A stretch of DNA of 13,718 nt from CAZYVA01 sp964650695. GTDB taxonomy: Bacteria > Bacillota > Clostridia > Lachnospirales > Lachnospiraceae. Every line of letters starts with the position of its first letter. The first letter of the stretch is position 1. A program made the translations under genes and the position numbers. The stretch is from positions 1 through 13,718 of the forward strand of contig CAZYVA010000054.1 in NCBI GenBank assembly GCA_964650695.1, in the 5' to 3' direction. Positions 7,161-13,640 of this stretch are shown here, one piece after another. A model generated the notes under the pieces. It did not search any database. It was not told the origin of the DNA and saw only the letters and a program-made list of their open reading frames with translations.

Positions 7161-7413
7161 TGGATGTGGGGAGATCTACCCAAAAAAACGGAAATGCGGG
7201 ATGGAGTTCATTGAGATCCACGGGACGCGTTATCCACGGGTGCGGTATGGTTCTTCCAGCGAAGGGTGCGGCCTTACGTTTTCCCGATGCATGGGGTGCG
7301 GGGTGATGCCGGGATACTGCCACCATTGGCTATGCCCGTATGAGATATGCCCGGTATGCGCGCAGCAGATCCTTTCCTGCGCCTGCGATGCGAAGCCGGT
7401 GGTGGTTTTTTAA
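7135..7413 (+). CDS. Small Cys-rich zinc-ribbon protein of unknown function
   Basis: The predicted 92-residue protein contains 12 cysteines, mostly in CxxC pairs: Cys8/Cys11, Cys21, Cys45, Cys52/Cys55, Cys62, Cys67, Cys72/Cys75 and Cys82/Cys84, with His63-His64 between them. The C-terminal half (RCMGCGV...YCHHWLCPYEICPVC...SCAC) resembles a family of small bacterial proteins with a CHDCGV...GxxHHxxCxxExCPxCxxQ...SCxC pattern, which I recall as hypothetical and probably zinc-binding. ATG 7135 has TAGGAG about 7 nt upstream and overlaps the end of the EAL gene by 26 nt, so it is likely co-translated. A metal-binding structural role is likely; the partner or substrate is unknown. No membrane segment or signal peptide is seen. 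Confidence 0.7.
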   Translation: MKKIYRQCSGCGEIYPKKRKCGMEFIEIHGTRYPRVRYGSSSEGCGLTFSRCMGCGVMPGYCHHWLCPYEICPVCAQQILSCACDAKPVVVF

Positions 7414-7451
7414 ATGTCTGTGGATCGTACCTGGCCGGGAGGAGGGCGTGG

Positions 7452-8834
7452 ATGGAAGAGGCATCGTTTGGGCGTAACCAGATTACGGAAGGCGTCATCT
7501 GGAAACAGCTTTTGGTTTTTTTCTTTCCGATCATGCTGGGGACGCTTGTACAGCAGTTCTATACGACAGTGGATACGATGATTGTCGGGCGTTTTGTGGG
7601 CAAAGAGGCGCTGGCCAGCGTCGGCGGGCCTGCGGCGGTCCTTGCCACGATTGTCATCACTTTTTTTAACGGTCTTGCCAATGGCGCGGCCGTAATTATT
7701 GCACAGTATTATGGTTCCAAAGACGCCAAGAGCCTGGGCGCGGGGCTGCATACGGCATATGCGTTTTCAGTTGTGGCGAGCCTTTTGATATCGGTGGTGG
7801 GCGTGGCGCTGACCCCGTGGTTTCTGGAGGTCATGAATACGCCGGCGGATATGATGGATGATTCGGTGGTCTATTTGCGGATTTATTTTACAGGGATCCT
7901 TTTTACGCTCGTATACAATATGGGCGCGGCCATCATGCGGGCGGTCGGGGATTCCAGGCGTCCGCTCATCTACCTGGCGGTCTGCAGCGTGATGAATATC
8001 GCCCTGGATCTGGTTTTTGTAGTCGTGTTCCATATGGGGATCGCGGGCGCCGCGCTGGCAACGGTATTTTCCCAGTGTGTCAGCGCTTGCCTTGTGAGCC
8101 GTTCCCTGATGCATGCCTATGATCGGATGCGGCTGGAGCTTCGGAGGCTGCGGATACAGGCTGATGTGTTGAAGAAAGAATTGCGGATTGGGATACCTGG
8201 CGCGCTGCAGGCATGTGCGTATGGGGTGACGAATATCATCATACAGTCCTGTATTAACGGGTTTGGCACGGATACAGCAGCAGGGTGGGCGGCTTATGGA
8301 AAGCTGGATATTATTTTCTGGACGGTTTCCGGCGCGTTTGGCACAGCCGTGACGACGTTTGCCGGGCAGAATTACGGGGCGGGGCGGATGGACCGGGTCT
8401 ATAAAAGCGTCCGTACCAACCTGGCCCTTTCACTCCTGATAGACGGCGGTATACTGCTGCTTCTGTATGTTGCCTGCAGGCCGCTCTACCGGATGTTTAC
8501 AACGGATATGGCAGTGATCGATATTGGGGTAACGATGCTGCGTTTTCTGGCGCCGAGCTATCTGCTCAGCATTGTTTTGGAAAACCTTTCCAGTGGGCTG
8601 CGGGGGCTGGGAGATGTATTCTGGCCGACGGTTTTCACTTTTGGAGGGCTGTTTTTTGTACGGCTTCCCTGGATTTTAGTAACAACGAGGGCTTACCACA
8701 GCACGGCGGCGCTTTTGGCCAGCTATCCGCTGGCGTGGGGCGCGACGCTGCTGTTTCTGGTTCCCTATTATTTTGCGCGGAAACGGGCAATGCTTTCCGT
8801 TATGGGACAGAATGGGAAGAGCCTCGGACACTAG
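7452..8834 (+). CDS. MATE-family multidrug/cation antiporter
   Basis: The 460-residue integral membrane protein is of normal MATE length with about 12 hydrophobic segments in two homologous halves. Half one starts with FFFPIMLGTLVQQFYTTVD (24-41 region), followed by the family-typical IVGRFVGKEALASVG and IIAQYYGSKDAK. Half two has the counterpart GIPGALQA and the FAGQNYGAGRMDRV loop. Members export drugs or metabolites using Na+ or H+ gradients; the substrate here cannot be told. ATG 7452 has GGAGG about 7 nt upstream; the frame is open 35 codons further but without a binding site and across the preceding gene. It follows the zinc-ribbon gene by 38 nt and is probably co-transcribed with the EAL gene. 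No strong terminator follows it in 8835-8960, where I see only short competing pairings such as CGCAG/CTGCG. Confidence 0.93.
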   Translation: MEEASFGRNQITEGVIWKQLLVFFFPIMLGTLVQQFYTTVDTMIVGRFVGKEALASVGGPAAVLATIVITFFNGLANGAAVIIAQYYGSKDAKSLGAGLHTAYAFSVVASLLISVVGVALTPWFLEVMNTPADMMDDSVVYLRIYFTGILFTLVYNMGAAIMRAVGDSRRPLIYLAVCSVMNIALDLVFVVVFHMGIAGAALATVFSQCVSACLVSRSLMHAYDRMRLELRRLRIQADVLKKELRIGIPGALQACAYGVTNIIIQSCINGFGTDTAAGWAAYGKLDIIFWTVSGAFGTAVTTFAGQNYGAGRMDRVYKSVRTNLALSLLIDGGILLLLYVACRPLYRMFTTDMAVIDIGVTMLRFLAPSYLLSIVLENLSSGLRGLGDVFWPTVFTFGGLFFVRLPWILVTTRAYHSTAALLASYPLAWGATLLFLVPYYFARKRAMLSVMGQNGKSLGH

Positions 8835-8890
8835 GTGTTTTCGCAGATCCGTGCTTGATGTGCCGCGAAACGCTCCCTGCGGATGAATTT

Positions 8891-8919
8891 TTGTAAATGG
8901 GCCAAAATACATTTATAAA
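8891..8919 (+). promoter_or_regulatory. Probable sigma-A promoter of the ZIP gene, with an internal inverted repeat
   Basis: TTGTAA (8891-8896) is separated by 17 nt from TATAAA (8914-8919), a 4/6 and 5/6 match to the housekeeping consensus. TAAATG and CATTTA, 10 nt apart, form an inverted repeat within the spacer and -10 region and could be an operator for a metal regulator. The identity of any regulator cannot be read from the sequence. Confidence 0.45.
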
Positions 8920-8960
8920 AGGGAAGTTCCTATGCCAGGGATGGAAAAAGGATAACGGAT

Positions 8961-9761
8961 TTGGATTGGAAGGTGGTTCTTATACAGTTAGCGCTGGTGA
9001 TATGGATCCCGTTTTTGGGGACGGCTCTTGGTGCGGCGATGGTGTTTTTTATGAAGAACGAGCTGCGGCCTAAGATGGAAAAACTGCTGCTTGGCTTTGC
9101 CGCTGGCGTCATGATAGCGGCCTCCGTCTGGTCGCTTTTGATTCCTGCGGTCGATATGGCCAGGGAGCAGGGGAAAACTGCATGGTTTCCAGGGGCGGTG
9201 GGATTTTTGCTTGGGGTTGGTTTCCTGCTTTTATTGGACAGTGTGATCCCCCATCTGCATAAAGACAGCAGCGAGCCGGAAGGCATCAAGGCAAAGCTTT
9301 CCAGGACGACGATGCTGTTGTTTGCCGTGACGCTGCACAATATCCCGGAAGGGATGGCGGTCGGCGTGACGGCGGCGGGCGCGGTGATGGGGCAAACAGG
9401 GATTTCCATGGCGGGCGCACTTGTGCTGGCCGTGGGCATCGCGATCCAGAATTTCCCGGAGGGCGCGATCATTTCAATGCCTTTGCGCGGGAATGGCATG
9501 TCCAGGATGAAGGCTTTTTTGTGCGGCGCGGGTTCCGGGATCGTGGAGCCGGCCGGCGCGGCGGCCACGGTCCTGCTGGCAGAGCATACGATGGGGATCT
9601 TACCGTACCTTCTGGCCTTTGCGGCTGGGGCGATGATTTATGTCGTGGTGGAAGAACTGATCCCCGAAGCGCAGGGCGGGGAGACACATACCAATATCGG
9701 GACCATCGGCGCGGCGTTGGGGTTTGTGCTGATGATGGTGCTGGATGTCGCGCTTGGGTAG
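8961..9761 (+). CDS. ZIP-family (GufA-type) divalent metal transporter
   Basis: The 266-residue membrane protein has about eight membrane segments and moves zinc or related divalent metals. The metal-site helices are clear: HNIPEG (126-131) and QNFPEG (163-168). These match the paired sites of bacterial ZIPs such as BbZIP, where His, Asn, Gln and Glu side chains form the binuclear centre. GIVEPAG (193-199) and EELIPEA (231-237) are further GufA-type signatures. The cytoplasmic loop with HLHKD (98-102) could also bind metal. The best start is TTG 8961, with AAAAAGG ending 9 nt upstream; no in-frame ATG lies before it. It has its own promoter and terminator, so it is probably monocistronic. A 7-codon ORF (8932-8955) with its own GGGAAG lies just upstream and may affect initiation, or be chance. 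Metal specificity is inferred only from the family. Confidence 0.93.
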   Translation: MDWKVVLIQLALVIWIPFLGTALGAAMVFFMKNELRPKMEKLLLGFAAGVMIAASVWSLLIPAVDMAREQGKTAWFPGAVGFLLGVGFLLLLDSVIPHLHKDSSEPEGIKAKLSRTTMLLFAVTLHNIPEGMAVGVTAAGAVMGQTGISMAGALVLAVGIAIQNFPEGAIISMPLRGNGMSRMKAFLCGAGSGIVEPAGAAATVLLAEHTMGILPYLLAFAAGAMIYVVVEELIPEAQGGETHTNIGTIGAALGFVLMMVLDVALG

Positions 9762-9792
9762 AAGTCCATGCAAAGGCTGCTGGGCTTTCCAA

Positions 9793-9837
9793 AGCCATAG
9801 GAGAGTGACCGCAAACACTTCTATGGCTGTTTTTTTT
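9793..9837 (+). terminator. Intrinsic terminator of the ZIP gene
   Basis: AGCCATAG (9793-9800) and CTATGGCT (9821-9828) form a perfect 8-bp stem, closed further by AGTG/CACT inside the loop and followed by G and eight T residues (9830-9837). It begins 31 nt after the ZIP stop codon. A second hairpin, GGCTTT (9783-9788) with AAAGCC (9791-9796), shares bases with the terminator stem and cannot coexist with it. Confidence 0.88.
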
Positions 9838-9945
9838 AAATGCAACACTTACAGGAAAAAAAGACTCTTATTTGATGATGGGGCCAGGGTCAAAACCACC
9901 GGCCATCGCAAGTGGGATTTTCCGGCAGAGGAGGAGAGTTATGAA

Positions 9946-10017
9946 ATGCAGCGCAGACAAATTTGCACAGATGTCAGCCTTGAAGATTTCCAGAAGGTGG
10001 ATGATCGGATCTTGTAG
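9946..10017 (+). CDS. Doubtful 23-residue ORF or gene remnant
   Basis: ATG 9946 opens a frame of 23 codons ending at TAG 10015-10017, coding ICTDVSLEDFQKVDDRIL at its C-terminus. AGAGGAGGAGAG lies 8-19 nt upstream. A competing ATG at 9941 is better spaced but reads in another frame through the downstream terminator hairpin. The composition looks protein-like, and the frame is open further upstream, so this could be a small protein or the decayed end of a lost gene. I do not recognise it with any certainty. Confidence 0.25.
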   Translation: MQRRQICTDVSLEDFQKVDDRIL

Positions 10018-10036
10018 GACAAAGACCCACATGGTA

Positions 10037-10069
10037 AAAGCCGCAAACCAACGGGGGGTTTGCGGCTTT
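10037..10069 (-). terminator. Terminator of the leftward operon (bidirectional shape)
   Basis: AAAGCCGCAAACC (10037-10049) and GGTTTGCGGCTTT (10057-10069) form a perfect 13-bp stem around a 7-nt loop. It starts 15 nt beyond the stop codon of the leftward lipoprotein gene. Read on the minus strand the stem ends in TTTT; read on the plus strand it is followed by TTTGGTCATTCTTTTT, so it may stop transcription from both sides. Confidence 0.85.
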
Positions 10070-10083
10070 GGTCATTCTTTTTA

Positions 10084-11598
10084 TTATTGAACGTCTACGG
10101 CTTCGATACCGGCGCCTTCTGCATAAGCCTCAAAAACACTTAAAATATCTTTGCCGTTCTCGCTGTAAGCGGTCACCGGCGCTTCCAGCCCGTCCTCGTC
10201 CGTGGCTGCTTTGTTGTAAGCAAACAGGTATGGAGTGACTGCTTTTGGTACGGACACTTCCTGGCCAGCATCGTTTGTATAGCTTACACAGGTGTCTGCA
10301 TTGGCCTCGTCATACTCGGATGTGGTCAGGTTTGAGAGATAGGATTCAATCAAATCCGTATACATATAGGAAATAGCGCTGTCAGATTCTAAAATAGACG
10401 CTGAGTTCTTATATCCCCATCCGGCCGTCACGCCGTCATCCAAAACCGGGTCAAACACGTATACCTGGGCATTGTTCGCCACAGCATAATCATTTACCGA
10501 AGCGATCGAAGCCTGGGTCGCATCGTCCCATGGCCCTCCAAAGAGGACAAGAGAATTGCCATCCTGGTCCAGCAGCCATACAAGCTCCCGGTAGGTCACA
10601 ACGTGAAGGTTGACCTGATCCGCATCGGAGAGCGATTCAAAATGCTTCCTGAAATAATCTTCATCCGTATAGTCTGCAAATTCCACACTGTTATCTTTCA
10701 TGTAATCAAAGGGGGCCCTTAATTCTTCTATATACTCATCTGTGATATAATTCCGGATCTGGTTTCCATCTTCATCCAGGACCTCTTCGCCATTTTCGTC
10801 CATTTCCACCAGGTAAACACCCTTTTCATCACGGTCCACCATTTTCTCAAAAGCATAGACGACCGGGAATTTATCTCTGTCGGCGCCTTTTCCGCTGTTG
10901 TCGGTTGTATTATCTTTATTGTATAAAACAAGGATGGGTTCCTGTGCCCGGGATACCGTTAAATCCTTACCCTCCGCGTTCGTGTAGGTGATTGCCGCCT
11001 CCGTATCAGACGGGAATTCAATCCAGTCGTCCATATTGGTCAGGTATTTTGTGATCACATCCCCGTACATGTAATTCCACTGCACGCCGACATTCTCGCT
11101 GCCATTGGTCATACGCAGGAAGGTTTTCCCGTCTTCGCCGTTATCAAAATCGAAGTCGTACATATAGATCGTGTCAATGCCGTATTCTTTTGCCAGGGTA
11201 TTTGAATAATTGGACATCGCCCTGGAATTATGGCACCACGAACCGCTGAACTGGATCAGGTAGTTCCCTTCACTCTCCAGAATATCGATCAGTTCCTCAT
11301 AATTGATGTCCACAAATACGATATCATTGTCCTCGAACGTATCGATTCCCTGGCGGGGTACGTCATTCAGAGAATGCCTGTTAAAATCCCCGAAGATATA
11401 ATTCTTCTCAAATTCGTAATCGGCTGACGAAAGCTGGGCAGTTGTATCGCCGCTTTCGTCCGTTTCTTCCGCGCCATCCCCGGAAGTTTCAGCCTCCGTT
11501 TCACCGGACGCCTCATCGCTGCCCGAACTGCCGCAGCCGACCGCCAATGTGGCCACCATAACGACCGCCAATATACAGGAAAGTAATTTTTTCTTCAT
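10084..11598 (-). CDS. Lipoprotein with two thioredoxin-like halves (WCHNS and WDDAT)
   Basis: The 504-residue exported protein has a lipoprotein signal (MKKKLLSCIL start, lipobox LAVGC with Cys22) and an acidic Ser/Gly/Glu linker (23-57). Two related halves follow. Half one (about 93-229) has a thioredoxin-like strand and turn, LIQFSGSWCHNS, with Cys122 and Ser125 in a monothiol CxxS. Half two (about 331-464) has the matching SLVLFGGPWDDAT, where the Cys is Asp358. Residues 176-229 align with 411-464 at a constant offset of 235, 19 of 54 being identical by hand count, so the protein arose by internal duplication. A Asp/Glu/Gly-rich stretch (255-282) lies between them. I infer a cell-surface, disulfide-related or redox-sensing protein; a classical two-Cys oxidoreductase is unlikely. 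It is last in the symporter operon, with AGGAGG 9 nt before ATG, and ends at a strong terminator. Confidence 0.85.
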   Translation of the reverse strand: MKKKLLSCILAVVMVATLAVGCGSSGSDEASGETEAETSGDGAEETDESGDTTAQLSSADYEFEKNYIFGDFNRHSLNDVPRQGIDTFEDNDIVFVDINYEELIDILESEGNYLIQFSGSWCHNSRAMSNYSNTLAKEYGIDTIYMYDFDFDNGEDGKTFLRMTNGSENVGVQWNYMYGDVITKYLTNMDDWIEFPSDTEAAITYTNAEGKDLTVSRAQEPILVLYNKDNTTDNSGKGADRDKFPVVYAFEKMVDRDEKGVYLVEMDENGEEVLDEDGNQIRNYITDEYIEELRAPFDYMKDNSVEFADYTDEDYFRKHFESLSDADQVNLHVVTYRELVWLLDQDGNSLVLFGGPWDDATQASIASVNDYAVANNAQVYVFDPVLDDGVTAGWGYKNSASILESDSAISYMYTDLIESYLSNLTTSEYDEANADTCVSYTNDAGQEVSVPKAVTPYLFAYNKAATDEDGLEAPVTAYSENGKDILSVFEAYAEGAGIEAVDVQ

Positions 11599-11658
11599 TT
11601 GATAATGCCTCCTTTAATTTTCTTTTTTTGGATTTGCTGCCTTCATATCCGCTGCCGT

Positions 11659-12138
11659 TTAACACATTGGCGGCGCTTCACCCTCGTCGCTGCCGCCTCC
11701 GGAACTGTCGTCCCCGCCGCTGTATATCTCTTCCAGGTCAAGCAGATCCTGATAATTCTCGATCGACCATACATTTTCCGCCGCCACGTAATTGTCTACG
11801 GCCTCGCGGGCCGCTGCCACCGCTTCTGCGGCCCCATCCTGTTTCTTATCCGCAAGCTGGGCCGCTTTGATCATAAGCCTTGCATAGTCCAGCCTGTCCT
11901 GCTCAAGCGTATCCGCGTTGCTTACTTTCTCCGTAAGGTTCAGGTTTGGGTCAATGGCGTCATAGTATTCCGCTGCCTGCTGGAACCGTTCCACGCTCCC
12001 GTTGTCCAGTTTCATTTCTCCGATCTTATCAATGGCGCTTACGGTCCTGGATACAGAAAAATTTGCCGACACTACGGCAAGCCCAAGGCAGATAACAGCC
12101 GCCGCGATCAAAACAATCGTTGATTTTTTCAATTTCAT
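11659..12138 (-). CDS. Small membrane-anchored helical protein of unknown function
   Basis: The 159-residue protein has an N-terminal membrane segment (about 6-25), an extracytoplasmic mostly helical region (about 28-138) and a Gly/Ser/Asp/Glu-rich tail (140-159) ending in Met-Cys. The pattern AIDKIG..KLDNG...RFQQAAEYYDAI......KVSN..TL resembles the helical repeat common in clostridial surface proteins (I..IG.VTLDS...I..A...Y..L....Q..V.N...L), so a surface or protein-contact role is possible. No enzyme motif is seen. Its ATG shares one base with the symporter stop codon (TGATG), so translation is coupled; GGAGGGG lies upstream. A GTG one codon earlier (12141) is an alternative start. The lipoprotein gene follows after 60 nt. 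It may be an accessory subunit of the symporter or a partner of the lipoprotein (inference). Confidence 0.75.
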   Translation of the reverse strand: MKLKKSTIVLIAAAVICLGLAVVSANFSVSRTVSAIDKIGEMKLDNGSVERFQQAAEYYDAIDPNLNLTEKVSNADTLEQDRLDYARLMIKAAQLADKKQDGAAEAVAAAREAVDNYVAAENVWSIENYQDLLDLEEIYSGGDDSSGGGSDEGEAPPMC

Positions 12139-13514
12139 CACGCCGTCCCCTCCTTTTCTTTTGCAAGGAACACCGCATCGTCCAGCGTTCCGGTCCGTCT
12201 GGCGACGATCGCGGCTGTTACGTTGGCTGCCGTTACATTTTCCATGGTACGCGCCATATCCGTAATGTTATTCAATGGGACTAACAGCACAATGGCCGCG
12301 ATCGGCAGGTTCACCGCTTTAAAGATCGCCATGGCGGATACGACCCCTATGCCCGGCACGCCAGCGCTTCCCAGCGAAAGGATCAAGCAGACCGCAGCCA
12401 GCATAATATAATCGGCTGCTGTCCATGCCAGCCCCATCGCATTCGTATAGAAAATGGCAAGCAAGATCGGCCATACGCACGTACATCCCGGCATGCCGAT
12501 GGTTGTTCCGAGAGACGTAGCGAAGTTTGAAATTTCCTCATCAACGCCAATCCGTTTCCTCTGGCAGTCCACCGACACGGGAATCGTTCCGATGCTGCTT
12601 TGCGTGGTGAACGCAGTGATTTGTGCGGGCAAAATCTTTTTAAAGAATTGGACGGGGTTTAATTTTGCAAAGAATTTCACCATGAAGAAATTGAAGCCGA
12701 ATGCATGCAAAAAACATACAAAATAAATCAAGGCAAGCAATATCAGCAACTGGACAAGGGATGCCCTGTCTTCGAAAATGGAGCTTGCCGAACCCGCGAC
12801 CAGGCAAAGGACTGCGTATGGCGTACAGTCAATGATATATGACAGGATCCGGTAAATGATCTTTTTTAATGCTTCTACCAGGTTTTTGAACGGCTCCACC
12901 GTCTTTGGGCCCTCCTCGGACGAAATGCTTACATAGGCAACCGCGATCGCGATCGCTATGATAATGATGGCGACCACATTATCGTTCACCATGTCCCCCA
13001 GCACATTGGTTGGGAAAAAGGCCAGGATCACCTGGTCAAAGGATGTTTCCAGTTCTTCATAGGAACTGATCGTGCTGTCGCTGACAGAAGCGATATCCGC
13101 AAACACGGCGCCCGCGCCTTTGCCGATCCCCGAAGCAATGCCTATGGCAAAGGTCAGCACGATCGCGCCTGCTGAGGACGCAAGAAGCCAGATAACAGAT
13201 TTCAGGCCAATGTTTTTCATCTTGTTCTTGTCATTCAGGGAAATGAATCCCGACATGATTGAGATTAAGATCACTGGCGCGACCAGGGCGGTAATGACAT
13301 TCACATAGATGTCGCCGATCAGGTCCAGCCATACAAGATATGTATTGTCTTCGGACGCAAAGACGAGGCCGATGACAATGCCCAACGCCATGCTGACTAA
13401 AACCACAGCCGTCCAATTGATCCTCATAGCAATTTGATTCAGGAGCTTGAATAGCAATAATGTAATGGCAAGTACAAATAATGCGATCCAATTCACGCTG
13501 CATATCAAATCCAT
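12138..13514 (-). CDS. SDF/DAACS-family symporter, TcyP-like, probable cystine or amino acid uptake
   Basis: The 458-residue integral membrane protein has the fold signatures of dicarboxylate/amino acid:cation symporters (PF00375): the HP1 loop TTQSSIGTIP (303-312), the HP2 loop SAGVPGIGVV (383-392) and the substrate helix with DMARTMENVT (419-428). Asp419, Arg422, Thr423 and Asn426 match the substrate-binding Asp/Arg/Thr/Asn of Glt-type carriers. The TM7 sodium motif NMDGT is replaced by GMPGC (340-344), and the position of a sodium-binding Asp in the last helix is Ala430. From memory, TcyP cystine carriers have a similar IGxxGC here, which favours that subgroup over glutamate or C4-dicarboxylate carriers. 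Start ATG has AAAGGAGAG 8 nt upstream. It heads a three-gene leftward operon under the promoter and palindrome at 13600-13640. Substrate assignment to cystine is moderate; the family call is strong. Confidence 0.9.
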   Translation of the reverse strand: MDLICSVNWIALFVLAITLLLFKLLNQIAMRINWTAVVLVSMALGIVIGLVFASEDNTYLVWLDLIGDIYVNVITALVAPVILISIMSGFISLNDKNKMKNIGLKSVIWLLASSAGAIVLTFAIGIASGIGKGAGAVFADIASVSDSTISSYEELETSFDQVILAFFPTNVLGDMVNDNVVAIIIIAIAIAVAYVSISSEEGPKTVEPFKNLVEALKKIIYRILSYIIDCTPYAVLCLVAGSASSIFEDRASLVQLLILLALIYFVCFLHAFGFNFFMVKFFAKLNPVQFFKKILPAQITAFTTQSSIGTIPVSVDCQRKRIGVDEEISNFATSLGTTIGMPGCTCVWPILLAIFYTNAMGLAWTAADYIMLAAVCLILSLGSAGVPGIGVVSAMAIFKAVNLPIAAIVLLVPLNNITDMARTMENVTAANVTAAIVARRTGTLDDAVFLAKEKEGTA

Positions 13515-13599
13515 ACTTATCTCTCCTTTCTTTTGTCTTTTTCAGCCGTCCGGAGCTTTCAGGCAGTTTCCAGGCGGCCGCTTATTTTTGTACAAACCC

Positions 13600-13628
13600 A
13601 TTGTATCCTCCTGTTAAATAATAATCAA
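13600..13628 (-). promoter_or_regulatory. Probable promoter of the symporter operon
   Basis: On the minus strand TTGATT (13628-13623) is 17 nt from TACAAT (13605-13600), a 4/6 and 5/6 match to the housekeeping boxes at ideal spacing. Transcription would start near 13593, leaving a leader of about 80 nt. The -35 box lies inside a long palindrome, which suggests repression. Confidence 0.6.
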
Positions 13629-13640
13629 ATTGATTATTAT
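13618..13640. promoter_or_regulatory. Palindromic operator candidate over the -35 box
   Basis: ATAATAATCAA (13618-13628) and TTGATTATTAT (13630-13640) are exact reverse complements around a single central A. The length and one-base centre fit a homodimeric repressor. It covers the -35 box of the leftward promoter and places a second TTGATT on the plus strand, 16 nt from TATACA, which could serve a divergent gene beyond the right edge. The sequence is not a clean Fur/PerR box, and I cannot name the regulator. Confidence 0.6.

Larger units (their letters stand above)
9838..10083. other. Intergenic stretch between convergent genes
   Basis: Beyond the two terminators that bound it, this stretch holds a strong ribosome-binding-like tract (AGAGGAGGAGAG at 9927-9938) followed by two overlapping short reading frames, one of which is listed separately. 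I see no promoter with both boxes and no recognisable gene. Confidence 0.5.

Noticed and set aside
8835..8890. Terminator after the MATE gene
   Set aside because: CGCAG/CTGCG and ATCCG/CGGAT pairings compete and are separated by a long loop; the T-run after them is not adjacent to a stable stem.
11599..12123. 174-codon plus-strand frame opposite the small membrane protein
   Set aside because: It begins in the ribosome-binding region of the lipoprotein gene, is antisense to a gene with coupled translation, and has no binding site of its own.
13542..13601. 19-codon minus-strand ORF with AGGAGG upstream, before the symporter gene
   Set aside because: Its start region coincides with the -10 box TACAAT of the well-spaced promoter, so the message from that promoter would lack its ribosome site. 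It would need a second upstream promoter, for which I see no good boxes.
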